64,000 nucleotides of DNA. Origin: Alicyclobacillus sp. Its GTDB lineage: Bacteria > Bacillota > Bacilli > Alicyclobacillales > Alicyclobacillaceae. This document shows, one piece after another, positions 9,401 through 18,032 of the stretch; within the stretch, counting starts at the first letter, position 1; every line of letters starts with the position of its first letter. The position numbers and the translations under genes were made by a program. The notes beneath the pieces were generated by a model. It searched no databases, had not been told where the DNA came from, and worked only from the letters and a program-made list of their open reading frames with translations. Location of the stretch: the NCBI GenBank assembly GCA_023511295.1, contig JAIMBT010000007.1:1-64000 (forward strand), written 5' to 3'.

Positions 9401-9986
9401 CGAGGATGTCATCCACACGCAAGAGGTTCTGTTCCGTCTCCTCCAGGCGGCGCTCCGCTTCTTTACGTCGAAACTTAAACTTGACAATCCCGGCCGCGTC
9501 TTCGAAGGCGCCCCGCCGATCTTCCGGCCGGGTCGACAGCATCTCCTCAATCTTGCCTTGGCCCACAATCGAGTACGCCTCGCGGCCGAGCCCGGAGTCC
9601 ATGAACAACTCCGACACGTCCTTGAGTCGGCACGTCTGTTGGTTGATGAGGTACTCGCTGTCGCCCGACCGGTACACGCGCCGCGTCACCGTGACCTCAT
9701 CGAAGGGGACAGGCAGATGACCGTCGCTGTTGTCGAGGGTGAGGGAGACCTCGCAGAAGTTTACGGGTTTTCGCGACTCGCTGCCGGCAAAGATGATGTC
9801 TTCCATCTTCGCCCCGCGCAGGGTCCGCGCGCTCTGCTCGCCGAGAACCCAGCGAATCGCGTCGGATATGTTGCTCTTGCCACTCCCGTTCGGCCCCACG
9901 ACCGCGGTGATGCCGGGTGCAAAGTCGATGCTGGTCTTTTCGGCGAACGACTTAAATCCCGTGATCTCGATCCGCTTCAGGAACAT
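6408..9986 (-). CDS. smc: Chromosome segregation ATPase SMC
   Basis: SMC forms the condensin complex with ScpA/ScpB that compacts and resolves sister chromosomes. The 1192-residue product has the N-terminal ATPase half with Walker A GPNGSGKSN, long coiled coils, a flexible hinge (about residues 515-620, with HGAVAGLF), and the C-terminal half with the signature LLSGGERALTAMALLFA and Walker B FCVLDEVEAALDE. ATG at 9986 follows GGAGGGAGAAGCG. Its first 35 bases overlap the end of rnc. Length is normal for the family. Confidence 0.98.
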   Translation of the reverse strand: MFLKRIEITGFKSFAEKTSIDFAPGITAVVGPNGSGKSNISDAIRWVLGEQSARTLRGAKMEDIIFAGSESRKPVNFCEVSLTLDNSDGHLPVPFDEVTVTRRVYRSGDSEYLINQQTCRLKDVSELFMDSGLGREAYSIVGQGKIEEMLSTRPEDRRGAFEDAAGIVKFKFRRKEAERRLEETEQNLLRVDDILDELTQQAGPLEREAERAARFQALTEEHRLLDIGLLVVEIETLTERWKQAQEALAEVAARREERRLEFAAAEANLDAKRAQLETQRSASSAIQAQYVDAVELRQALQGRLDLLQERLTYTEERLAEQTAQETSLAGESAELAARAASLSNRLQELVAMREVKAAELEAASDAVNPAVKARLEEEIARLNEVYIDLHQQLAGHRNDAKAAEERVRSDEARRARAEAEREQLRQEADRWESVCAEKAMQLEEQRAAVGETVRQLDAGAETQHRLATAEAGCAAQLHRLDADIASLRSRRELLTELQAGYDGYALGTKTVLQLADKGRLQGIHGAVAGLFRVDKRFELAVETALGGALQNIVVAEEADARAAIDVLKQRHAGRATFLPLSVLRSRLLSGPERERAARVTGFLGLASELVATEAEFRPVAEHLLGNVVVADTLVHAGEIARALGYRVRIVSLEGDVVSPGGAMTGGSFQRKGPGLLGRSRELEEVEESIRRKLEERNRVLSQQRELREQLQQTEAQQRERVARRDELQETVHRLQSEWNDAKTRWEHAQDRIQAADWSLAELADGRSAWMEQKQAAEAAVQETTAEIERVGAALSRCRAQLQDREEHAAAHQSVLTALQVDLAKLEQECASVEQQRVEMQERTGRVSERRAQLQRELVALREQRVQTQTERMETEQRLSEVSNRLAELEAETGTVRHLLQELESGVLQSEREVRERQQQLTAADEQVHRVELQVERADVELDHALQRMGEAHHMTYEWARTHHALTVDPALARQRADQLRREISAMGDVHLGAVEEWQRLSERLAFLTRERDDLREAKDRLTAVIAELDDEMAKRFAEAFEQIRVAFQASFRQLFGGGRADLTLTEPADVLNTGIEVIAQPPGKKLQNLNLLSGGERALTAMALLFAILKVRPVPFCVLDEVEAALDEANVGRFAGQLRAFSHDTQFIVVTHRRATMEEADVLYGVTMQESGISSLIGVRLEEAEFDHESAG

Positions 9987-10740
9987 CGCTTCTCCCTCCG
10001 CTCGCTGCCTCCTCGACCCGGGCCGCTGTCCCAGCCCCTGCCGGCGTCGCCGTGCAGGCCGTGAGCTTCGCCAACGCTTCTCGCGCAGCCTGCTGTTCCG
10101 CTTCTTTCTTCGACCGCCCTGAGCCACGGCCCATGGCCTGCTCGCCAATCCGAACCTCGACCACAAATTCCTTTGCGTGTGCCGGGCCCCGCTCTTCAAT
10201 GATGGTGTACCGCAAGGAACGCCCGTCGTGCTGCTGGACCCACTCCTGCAAAGCCGTCTTATGATCTGGCACGTTCGCGTATTCGTCGAGGTACGGAAAC
10301 ATGTGGCGATGCAGAAACTGGCGCACAGCGTCCAAGCCTTGGTCGAGATACAGCGCCCCAATAAACGCTTCGAATACATCGGCGAGCAGTGCCGCCCGGT
10401 GCCTCCCACCCGACCGCTCTTCGCCCCGTCCCAGCCGAATCAGTTGGTCAAACTGGAGGTCCCGAGCAAACCGCACCAGCGCCGGTTCGCAAACGATGGC
10501 GGCACGCATACGCGTCAACTCGCCCTCTGGGAGGTTTGGGCGCGTACGGTAGAGGAACTCACTGACGACCAGTTCCAAGACCGCGTCGCCGAGGAATTCC
10601 AAGCGTTCATTGTCTTCCACGGAAGGACGCCGGTGTTCGTTTCTGTAAGACGCATGGGTAAAAGCCTGCCGGAGTAAAGATTCAGAGCGAAAACGGATGC
10701 CCAGTCCGTCCCGCACCAGGTCCCATCTCGAAGCGGCCAC
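9952..10740 (-). CDS. rnc: Ribonuclease III
   Basis: RNase III cleaves double-stranded RNA, including rRNA precursors and structured mRNA. The 262-residue product has the endonuclease domain with signature NERLEFLGDAVLELVVSE and the second acidic cluster LADVFEAFIGALY, then a dsRNA-binding domain (KTALQEWVQQ to the GRSKKEAEQQAAREAL helix). GTG at 10740 has GGGAG eight bases upstream; ATG at 10755 is possible but badly spaced. A C-terminal tail of about 30 residues, absent from Bacillus, produces the overlap with smc. The fatty-acid operon upstream is separated by a terminator. Confidence 0.95.
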   Translation of the reverse strand: MAASRWDLVRDGLGIRFRSESLLRQAFTHASYRNEHRRPSVEDNERLEFLGDAVLELVVSEFLYRTRPNLPEGELTRMRAAIVCEPALVRFARDLQFDQLIRLGRGEERSGGRHRAALLADVFEAFIGALYLDQGLDAVRQFLHRHMFPYLDEYANVPDHKTALQEWVQQHDGRSLRYTIIEERGPAHAKEFVVEVRIGEQAMGRGSGRSKKEAEQQAAREALAKLTACTATPAGAGTAARVEEAASGGRSDVPEADRDHGI

Positions 10741-10774
10741 TGAATGCACTCCCATCCTTCCTGCGGTTGTCGGA

Positions 10775-10802
10775 GTGAAAACGCCCCCGGTTGAACGGGG
10801 GC
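10775..10802 (-). terminator. Intrinsic terminator of the fapR-fabF operon
   Basis: On the minus strand a 7-bp GC stem (arms 10783-10789 and 10796-10802) is followed by GTTTTC. It lies about 90 bases past the fabF stop and just upstream of rnc, so it insulates the fatty-acid operon from the rnc-smc operon. Confidence 0.7.
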
Positions 10803-10893
10803 ACCGACAGCCGATATCCGAGCCGAACCTCACCAACGGTCCATGTAGCCACCGGGCCAACCCGCAACGTGCCGTGAGCGGCTCGGGTGAAGA

Positions 10894-12141
10894 TCACTCC
10901 TCACCCGAGTATTTCCGAAACGCAACGACCGCATTATGGCCGCCAAATCCGAACGAATTGGACAGTGCAATGTCAACCTCAGCGCGGCGAGCCTGATTTG
11001 GAACATAGTCGAGGTCACAATCCGGGTCGGGCGTCTCGTAGTTGATGGTCGGAGGCAGGAGGCCCTTGCAGATGGTGAGCACGGTCGCAACCCCTTCCAC
11101 GCCACCGGCCGCACCGAGGGTATGTCCAAGCATCGACTTGTTGGAACTGACGGCCAGCCGATACGCGTGCTCTCCAAACACACGCTTGATGGCAAGCGTC
11201 TCCTGCTTGTCCCCGATGTCCGTCGATGTGCCGTGTGCGTTGATGTAATCGACGTCCTCCGGGTGGATTCCCGCGTCTTCAATCGCTTGCCGCATCGCCT
11301 GGGCCGCGCCTGCGCCCTCCGGCTCCGGTGCGGTGATGTGGTACGCGTCGGCAGACATCCCGTAGCCGATGACCTCCGCGTAGATGCGCGCGCCACGAGC
11401 CGTTGCGTGCTCCAGCGACTCCAAAATCATGACGCCAGCGCCTTCGGCCATAACGAAACCATCCCGGTCTCGGTCGAATGGGCGGCTGGCCCGTTCGGGC
11501 TCCTCGTTGCGCGTGGACAGTGCTTTCGCGTTACTGAATCCTGCCAATGCGAGGTCGGTAATCGCGGCCTCTGCGCCACCGGCAATCATACAGTCCGCTG
11601 CGCCTCGCTGGATGATCTTAAACGCGTCTCCGATGGCGTGGGACCCGGTGGCACAAGCCGTCACGGGCGTCGCGTTGGGCCCCTTCGCCCCGAACATGAT
11701 GGAGATTTGACCGGACGCGATGTTCGCAATCATCATCGGAACCACGAACGGACTCACCCGCTTCGGTCCCCGTTCCAAGAGAATGCGGTAGTTCTCCAGC
11801 AATGTGTGGATACCGCCGATACCTGACCCAATCAGCACGCCGACGCGCTCCGCGTTCTCAGGTGTGATCTGCAAACCCGCGTCCGCAAGCGCCTGGCTGG
11901 CCGCACCAATCGCAAACTGAGCAAACTTGTCCAGTCGGCGAATCTCCTTCTTATCAATGTACTGCTCTGGCTCGAAGTCTCGGACGACACCGCCAATCTT
12001 CACGGGATAATCTGTCGTATCCAGCTCGTCAATCAGAGAAATCCCGGATTTCCCGGCCGTCAGGTTGTCCCAGAAGGTTGAAACCGTACTGCCAAGCGGG
12101 GTCACCACGCCGAGACCTGTCACCACAACACGCCGACTCAC
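10894..12141 (-). CDS. fabF: 3-oxoacyl-[ACP] synthase II (FabF)
   Basis: FabF performs the elongating Claisen condensation of malonyl-ACP with acyl-ACP in FASII. The 415-residue thiolase-fold protein shows the active-site Cys ([10 protein letters not shown]), the first His ([12 protein letters not shown]) and the second His with conserved Lys ([16 protein letters not shown]). GTG at 12141 has AGGTGA five bases upstream and aligns with family starts; a GTG nine bases earlier overlaps that site. It is the last gene of the fapR operon. Confidence 0.97.
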   Translation of the reverse strand: MSRRVVVTGLGVVTPLGSTVSTFWDNLTAGKSGISLIDELDTTDYPVKIGGVVRDFEPEQYIDKKEIRRLDKFAQFAIGAASQALADAGLQITPENAERVGVLIGSGIGGIHTLLENYRILLERGPKRVSPFVVPMMIANIASGQISIMFGAKGPNATPVTACATGSHAIGDAFKIIQRGAADCMIAGGAEAAITDLALAGFSNAKALSTRNEEPERASRPFDRDRDGFVMAEGAGVMILESLEHATARGARIYAEVIGYGMSADAYHITAPEPEGAGAAQAMRQAIEDAGIHPEDVDYINAHGTSTDIGDKQETLAIKRVFGEHAYRLAVSSNKSMLGHTLGAAGGVEGVATVLTICKGLLPPTINYETPDPDCDLDYVPNQARRAEVDIALSNSFGFGGHNAVVAFRKYSGEE

Positions 12142-12233
12142 ACGAATCACCTCGATTCACGAGACCCACATAACAGAAAGCCCCGGCAGGTGCGCGGGAC
12201 CCCGTTGTATTCATAGACATGGTACATCCAGCA

Positions 12234-12467
12234 TTACTGGTGTTGGTCGATGTATGTAACGACATCGCCAACCGTCTTAATCTTCTCTGCATCCTCGTCC
12301 GAGATCTCCATATCGAACTCGTCTTCCAACTCCATGATGAGTTCGACAACATCCAACGAGTCCGCTCCGAGGTCATCCTTGAACGTTGCGGCGGGCGTCA
12401 CCTTGTCTTCGTCCACACCCAAGCGATCAACGATGATTGTCTTGACGCGATTCAGTGTATCGGACAC
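12234..12467 (-). CDS. acpP: Acyl carrier protein
   Basis: A 77-residue acidic helical carrier for growing acyl chains. The phosphopantetheine attachment site is Ser37 in [14 protein letters not shown] start with a very strong AGGAGGTGAAACT site, consistent with high expression. It lies between fabG and fabF with short gaps (50 and 92 bases) as in the E. coli order. No other function is plausible. Confidence 0.98.
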   Translation of the reverse strand: MSDTLNRVKTIIVDRLGVDEDKVTPAATFKDDLGADSLDVVELIMELEDEFDMEISDEDAEKIKTVGDVVTYIDQHQ

Positions 12468-12517
12468 AGTTTCACCTCCTTCGCAGCGTAGTCTCTGCCA
12501 GTCGGCGCGTCACGGTG

Positions 12518-13255
<738 letters not shown>

Positions 13256-13267
13256 GCAACGTCCTCC

Positions 13268-14200
13268 TCAACCGACAGACAGGGTTTCTCGCAATGAAGC
13301 CAAGTCTTCCACATGGAGCGTTTGGACGCTGCGGTCGACCTTGCGCACCAGACCTGACAACACGGTGCCGGGTCCAAACTCGATGAACGTGTCTGCCCCC
13401 ATCTCGAGCATGGCGCGAACATCCGCCTCCCAGAGTACCGGCCGGTACAGCTGCTGCTCCAAGACTTGTTGAATGTCCGCGGCCACGGTCCTCGGCTTGG
13501 CATCTACATTCGCCACAACCGGCACAGTTCCTTCTCCCCACGCGACCGCACGCAGCGCCTGTGCGAGTTTTCCAGCCGCCGGCTGCATCAACCGACAGTG
13601 AAATGGGCCGCTTACGTCGAGCGGAATCACCCGGCGAGCCCCGGCTTCCTTCGCCAAGACACCCGCTCGTTCGACCGCTTCCTTGGTGCCTGAGATGGCG
13701 ATTTGACCCGGGCAGTTGACGTTCGCCAGTTCGACCACGCCCCCCTCGCTCGACGCCTGCTCGCACACCGCGCGAAGCGCGTCCGCATCGAGGCCAATCA
13801 CTGCGGCCATCGCGCCTTGTCCGGCGGGGACCGCCTCGTCCATGAATCGACCGCGCTGGTGAACCAGCCGGACTCCATCGGTGAGCGACAGCACGCCGGC
13901 AGCAACCAAGGCGCTGTACTCTCCGAGACTGTGCCCCGCGCAGACAATGGCGGGTGGGCCACCTTCCGCCTCGTACACCCGGTACGCGGCCAGGCTCGTA
14001 ACGAGCAGTGCGGGTTGCGTATAGTACGTCAAGCGCAGCTGGTCTTCCGGACCCTCCGCGATGAGGGTGGAAAGGGAAAACCCGAGCGCTTCATCCGCTT
14101 CTTCAAAAACGGCGCGCGCTACGGCGAAGTTCGCCTGTAGCTCCGTGCCCATCCCCACATACTGTGCACCTTGCCCTGGGAATAAGAATGCCCGTTTCAC
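13268..14200 (-). CDS. fabD: Malonyl CoA-acyl carrier protein transacylase
   Basis: FabD transfers malonyl from CoA to ACP. The 310-residue product carries the nucleophile motif GHSLGEYSALVA, the FPGQGAQYVGMG N-terminal motif, and the catalytic His in the SGPFHCRLM loop. GTG at 14200 preceded by GGAGGTGG is preferred over an in-frame start 48 bases upstream, because it gives the standard KRAFLFPGQG beginning. Position fabH-fabD-fabG matches both E. coli and Bacillus-type clusters. Confidence 0.97.
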   Translation of the reverse strand: MKRAFLFPGQGAQYVGMGTELQANFAVARAVFEEADEALGFSLSTLIAEGPEDQLRLTYYTQPALLVTSLAAYRVYEAEGGPPAIVCAGHSLGEYSALVAAGVLSLTDGVRLVHQRGRFMDEAVPAGQGAMAAVIGLDADALRAVCEQASSEGGVVELANVNCPGQIAISGTKEAVERAGVLAKEAGARRVIPLDVSGPFHCRLMQPAAGKLAQALRAVAWGEGTVPVVANVDAKPRTVAADIQQVLEQQLYRPVLWEADVRAMLEMGADTFIEFGPGTVLSGLVRKVDRSVQTLHVEDLASLRETLSVG

Positions 14201-14284
14201 AATCCACCTCCGACTCTGTGTGGCTGTGCCCACCCAGTCATTCCACACCTGCGGCGCAACTCCTGCCTGGAAACGAAGGGCGAT

Positions 14285-15271
14285 TTAGAGGCGTACCGCC
14301 GCGGCCCCCCAAGTCAGCCCACCACCGAAGCCAACCATCACCACCCGGTCGCCCGGACCCACACGTCCCCCGCGAACCGCTTCGTCGAGCGCAATCGGGA
14401 TGGACGAGGCGGAGGTGTTGCCGTACTTGTCAATCGTCACCGCCACCTTTTCAGCTGGCAGGTCGAACCGCTTGCGCGCCGCTTCGATGATGCGGATATT
14501 CGCCTGGTGCGGCACCAACAGGTCGATGTCGTCGCGTCCCCAACCAGCGGTGGCGAGGACGCGCTCGGCCGAAGCCGCCATCGCCTTGACCGCGAACTTG
14601 AAGGTCTCTTGACCCTCCATCTTCAAGAAGTGCATGCGCCCGCCCACCGAATGTTCCGACGCGGGCTGACGGCTGCCTCCCGCCGGGAGGTACAGGTAAT
14701 GGCCGCCACTGCCGTCAGACCCGAGATCAAACGCCTGAAATCCGTGATCCGCTGGCACCTCGCCAACCACGACCGCCCCCGCGCCGTCGCCGAACAGAAC
14801 GCACGTCTTGCGGTCTGTGTAATCCGTGATGCGAGACAGCAGGTCCGCGGCCACGACGAGCACGCGTCGGCACTGGCCGGACTCCACAAATGCGGCTGCG
14901 GCTGAAACCGCGTACAGAAAACCGGTACAGGCAGCGGAGAGGTCCATCGCCCCCGCGCGTTTTGCGCCGATGCGGTCCTGCACCAACGACGCAGTGGACG
15001 GAAACATCATATCCGGCGTAACGGTCGCGCAGAGGATCAGATCTAAGTCTGCCGGGTCCACGGCGGCACGCTCCAGCGCCCGCTGTCCCGCCAACAACGC
15101 GTAGTCCGAAGTCGCTTCCTCCGGCTTCGCGACGCGTCGTTCGCGGATGCCTGTCCGGGTGACAATCCACTCGTCGGACGTATCCACCATGCGTTCAAAG
15201 TCCGCGTTGGTGAGAACTTGGTCAGGCAACGCAGAGCCGGTTCCCAAGATCCCAGCTTTCCAATTCGCCAT
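14285..15271 (-). CDS. fabH: 3-oxoacyl-[ACP] synthase III (FabH)
   Basis: FabH starts fatty-acid chains by condensing acyl-CoA primers with malonyl-ACP; in Gram-positives its primer preference sets branched or omega-terminal chains. The 328-residue product has the triad Cys (LSAACTGFLYA), His (VPHQANIRI) and Asn (YGNTSASS), plus the C-terminal VGFGGGLTWGA. ATG start after GAGAGGAG. In Alicyclobacillus an enzyme of this type could prime omega-cyclic acids, but the sequence alone does not show the primer used. Confidence 0.97.
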   Translation of the reverse strand: MANWKAGILGTGSALPDQVLTNADFERMVDTSDEWIVTRTGIRERRVAKPEEATSDYALLAGQRALERAAVDPADLDLILCATVTPDMMFPSTASLVQDRIGAKRAGAMDLSAACTGFLYAVSAAAAFVESGQCRRVLVVAADLLSRITDYTDRKTCVLFGDGAGAVVVGEVPADHGFQAFDLGSDGSGGHYLYLPAGGSRQPASEHSVGGRMHFLKMEGQETFKFAVKAMAASAERVLATAGWGRDDIDLLVPHQANIRIIEAARKRFDLPAEKVAVTIDKYGNTSASSIPIALDEAVRGGRVGPGDRVVMVGFGGGLTWGAAAVRL

Positions 15272-15386
15272 CCTGCAACTCCTCTCGGTGCACGCTGGCA
15301 GCTCAATCGCCAGTCCGTCGTCGGTCGGCGAGGCAAACCCCCGCCCGATGCCACGGCCACGAACCGCACAACGGCGCGGGGGCGGC

Positions 15387-16391
15387 CTATGGTTGTAAGT
15401 TATGCTGGTTCTCGGCTAGGTCCGTGCGGATTTTCGACAGCAGGTCTTGCTCCGCAAACTTCACCGCTCGTGCAATCGCGGTCACCCACGCTCGTTCATT
15501 GCTGCTCCCGTGGGCCTTGATGCATCCGCCCGCCACGCCTAGAAACGGCGCCCCCCCATATTCTGCATAGTCGAACCGATTTCGAAACCCGCGAAGTCCA
15601 GACTTCACCATCCCGGCAGCCAGCTTCGCCGCCAGGTTCGCCGTAAACAGCTGCTTCAGCTCCCGGAAGATTCCGAGGCCGACGCCCTCGACAAGTTTCA
15701 ACATCACGTTGCCGACGAATCCGTCGCAGACCGCGACGTCAATTCCACCGTCGAGGACGTCCCGAGCCTCGACGTTGCCGACGAACCGGAACCGCGCCTG
15801 TTCAAACAGTGGAAAGGTCTCCTTCGTCAAGGCGTTTCCTTTCGTCGATTCCGTCCCGACGTTGACGAGGCCAACGCGCGGCTCCGGGACACCCAGCACG
15901 TATTTCGAGTACGCGACGCCCATATAGGCGTATTGCACCAAGTTGTGCGGATGGGCGTCCATCGTGGCGCCGGCATCCAACAGCAAGACGCCGGTGCCGT
16001 CAAACGTCGGGAGCACGGGTGCGAGCGCCGGCCGGTCAATCCCTTCCAGCCGGCCGAGGATGAGTAGGCTGCTCGCGACGAGGGCGCCTGTGTTGCCGGC
16101 AGACATCATCACGTCGGCCGTGCCATCGCGCACCATCTGCACGGCGAGTGCCAGGGAGGCGTCCGGCTTCCTGCGGACGGCGCGCACCGGTTCGTCGTCG
16201 CTCGCAATCACGGCATCGGTATGGCGAATCTCGACGTTCGCCGGCAAAACCGGCGCGGTGGCGCGAATGTCGGCTTCGCGCCCAATCAGCACGAACGACA
16301 CGTCCTTCCGCTCTTGTGCACTATGTACCGCTGCCAGAACCGGCACCCGCGGTGCCAGGTCTCCACCCATCACGTCGATGGCGATCCTCAT
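15387..16391 (-). CDS. plsX: Phosphate acyltransferase PlsX
   Basis: PlsX converts acyl-ACP to acyl-phosphate, the donor for PlsY at the first step of phospholipid synthesis. The 334-residue product begins MRIAIDVMGGDLAP and contains SAGNTGALVASS and CDGFVGNVMLKLVEG, all typical. Its ATG overlaps the fapR stop by four bases, so regulator and enzyme are translationally coupled, as in Bacillus. Confidence 0.97.
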   Translation of the reverse strand: MRIAIDVMGGDLAPRVPVLAAVHSAQERKDVSFVLIGREADIRATAPVLPANVEIRHTDAVIASDDEPVRAVRRKPDASLALAVQMVRDGTADVMMSAGNTGALVASSLLILGRLEGIDRPALAPVLPTFDGTGVLLLDAGATMDAHPHNLVQYAYMGVAYSKYVLGVPEPRVGLVNVGTESTKGNALTKETFPLFEQARFRFVGNVEARDVLDGGIDVAVCDGFVGNVMLKLVEGVGLGIFRELKQLFTANLAAKLAAGMVKSGLRGFRNRFDYAEYGGAPFLGVAGGCIKAHGSSNERAWVTAIARAVKFAEQDLLSKIRTDLAENQHNLQP

Positions 16392-16960
16392 GCTCTCACC
16401 TCGCGGTCGGCGGCATCGTCCCGTACGGCGACCCAGATGGTGCCGTCGACGACCACCTCACCTTGCGATACCGTCTGCACGCGGACCTTGGTCACGCCCG
16501 CACGCCGCATCAAGACGTCCGCGCGGCCAATCAACGTTTCGCCGAGCCGCACCGATCTGTGAAAGCGCAGTTCGGTCTTGGCGGTCAGCACCACGTCCGC
16601 GTCCATCACCGCCACCGCGAGGGAGTTGACCTGGCCGAACAGGACATGCCCGCGCACGATCCCGTTGCGGGAAAACACGTGTGCCGGCGTGATCTCCAAC
16701 CGAGAAGTCGCGTATCGATTCAGTTGCAGTTCCGTGATCTCCCCGAGGACTTCCTCACGTTCGAGGGAGCGGACACGGTCGTGGTGCCCCGTGGCCATCA
16801 GGCGAATCCGCTCCCGCGCCTCGGGAATCTGCAAAGCAGCCCGGTCCAGCCGAATGGTCGGCACGCTCACCCGAAACCGTTCTGCCAACTGTTCGTCTGT
16901 AGCGAACGGATTGTCCAGCAAATAGGCAACCAACGCCGTTCGGCGTTCCGATTTTTTCAG
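16388..16960 (-). CDS. fapR: Malonyl-CoA-responsive transcription repressor FapR
   Basis: FapR represses fatty-acid and phospholipid genes and is released by malonyl-CoA/ACP. The 190-residue product has an N-terminal DeoR-type HTH (ATDEQLAERFRVSVPTIRLDR) and a C-terminal hot-dog effector domain (HVFSRNGIVRGHVLFGQVNSLAVAV). The best start is CTG at 16960: GGGAG sits five bases upstream and the position aligns with Bacillus FapR. A GTG at 17038 would overlap the promoter's -10 region. A candidate FapR operator overlaps its own promoter, implying autoregulation of the whole operon. Confidence 0.94.
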   Translation of the reverse strand: MKKSERRTALVAYLLDNPFATDEQLAERFRVSVPTIRLDRAALQIPEARERIRLMATGHHDRVRSLEREEVLGEITELQLNRYATSRLEITPAHVFSRNGIVRGHVLFGQVNSLAVAVMDADVVLTAKTELRFHRSVRLGETLIGRADVLMRRAGVTKVRVQTVSQGEVVVDGTIWVAVRDDAADREVRA

Positions 16961-17028
16961 ACTTTCTCCCCCCTCAGCACGCGCCCCGCAGACCCGCGCT
17001 GCATGGAGGCGCAGGCTCCCGTCACCCC

Positions 17029-17058
17029 ATCTTAACACCTGGTCACAAACTGGAACAA
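17029..17058 (-). promoter_or_regulatory. fapR operon promoter with candidate FapR operator
   Basis: On the minus strand, TTGTTC (17053-17058), an 18-base spacer and TAAGAT (17029-17034) form a sigma-A-like promoter. The 17 bases at 17032-17048, TTAACACCTGGTCACAA on the plus strand, match the FapR operator type (TTAGTACCTGNTACTAA) at the TTA, ACCTG and terminal AA positions and are partly palindromic. The site covers spacer and -10, where repressor binding would block RNA polymerase. Sequence match is seen; binding is inferred. Confidence 0.65.
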
Positions 17059-17088
17059 GGCGGAGTTGAGCCTCGGGGCTGAGCCGAA

Positions 17089-17117
17089 AAACAAAGAGCC
17101 GGCAGTTCCGGCTCTTT
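17089..17117 (-). terminator. rpmF intrinsic terminator
   Basis: A perfect 10-bp stem, AAAGAGCCGG at 17093-17102 with its complement at 17108-17117, is followed on the minus strand by TTTGTTTTT. It ends the yceD-rpmF transcript just before the fapR promoter. Confidence 0.88.
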
Positions 17118-17164
17118 CCACGGCGCTTTGGCGTTCGCGTTCACACTCGCTCCACACGGTAGGC

Positions 17165-17341
17165 TTACTTCACGTTCAGTACCGTGCGGCCCTTGTAAGA
17201 ACCGCAATTCTTGCACACGCGGTGGGCGAGTTTGTACTCACCGCACTGGGGGCACTCAATCATACCCGGCAACTGCAGCTTGAAATGCGTGCGCCGCAGG
17301 CGTTTGCGAGTCTTGGATGTTCTATGCTGTGGAACGGCCAT
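17165..17341 (-). CDS. rpmF: 50S ribosomal protein L32
   Basis: A 58-residue zinc-type L32 beginning [17 protein letters not shown], with two CxxC pairs (ECPQCGEYK and [10 protein letters not shown]) forming a zinc ribbon. ATG at 17341 was chosen over an in-frame start 72 bases upstream because it gives the universal N-terminus. It follows yceD, its usual partner, and is ended by a strong terminator. Confidence 0.98.
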   Translation of the reverse strand: MAVPQHRTSKTRKRLRRTHFKLQLPGMIECPQCGEYKLAHRVCKNCGSYKGRTVLNVK

Positions 17342-17437
17342 CGTGACACCCCCTTTACGCGGTTGCCGAAACCGAACAAGCGACCACAACGGCCCACCTC
17401 GGTTCCCATGCACTGTACGACATGACCGTTCATCATC

Positions 17438-17944
17438 TTACTCTGAATCGGTATCAGAAAGCAAGTCAGAGAGAATCGCAAGTCGCGGATCAACCCGGGA
17501 CTCCGAGCAGTTGCAGGCTGCGCGGTTGCGGTTGATGCCGCAGTGCGGGCACAGGCCTTGGCACGACGGTTGGCAGACCGGAAAGAACTCCAACTCCAAG
17601 TTGACGGCCTCAGCGACGTACGGATCTAAGTCGGCAATCCCTCCGGCCGCGTAATGCACCGCTTCGTCCGCCGCGCCTTCGTCCAAGGTGAACACTTCCG
17701 CAAACGGCACCCGCGGCGCTCGGACGAACGATTCCAGGCAGCGGGAACACCGGTAGACGACCGTAAAGTCGAGGTTCCCGTCGACGGTGAACTGCTTTCC
17801 TTCCCGGGCAGCCACCACGTCGACGTTCACGGGAGACAACGCCTCCACTTGACTCAGCGATTCAACGACACCCGTGACCTGCACTTCGTCCTGACAGGCG
17901 ATGGCGTCGAGGCCGGGGCCGAGCGCTCGCAGATCAATCTCCAT
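17438..17944 (-). CDS. yceD: YceD (DUF177) family protein
   Basis: DUF177 proteins are encoded with rpmF across bacteria and are implicated in 23S rRNA accumulation; the mechanism is unsettled. The 168-residue product has the conserved CSRCLE motif near residue 73 and a cysteine-rich C-terminal patch (CQPSCQGLCPHCG) suggestive of metal binding. ATG at 17944 has GGGGTGG six bases upstream. It is driven by a consensus promoter. Confidence 0.92.
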   Translation of the reverse strand: MEIDLRALGPGLDAIACQDEVQVTGVVESLSQVEALSPVNVDVVAAREGKQFTVDGNLDFTVVYRCSRCLESFVRAPRVPFAEVFTLDEGAADEAVHYAAGGIADLDPYVAEAVNLELEFFPVCQPSCQGLCPHCGINRNRAACNCSESRVDPRLAILSDLLSDTDSE

Positions 17945-17974
17945 GGCAAACCACCCCTCAGGCAAACATGACTG

Positions 17975-18002
17975 AGTATAGCATGGCCCACCGCGCTGTC
18001 AA
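17975..18002 (-). promoter_or_regulatory. Consensus promoter of yceD-rpmF
   Basis: A perfect TTGACA (17997-18002) and TATACT (17975-17980) are separated by 16 bases on the minus strand. TGC directly before the -10 gives an extended -10. This is one of the strongest promoters in the window and fits a ribosomal-protein transcript. Confidence 0.85.
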
Positions 18003-18032
18003 TCCATCCACGCGGCCGTCTCCAACGCCGGG

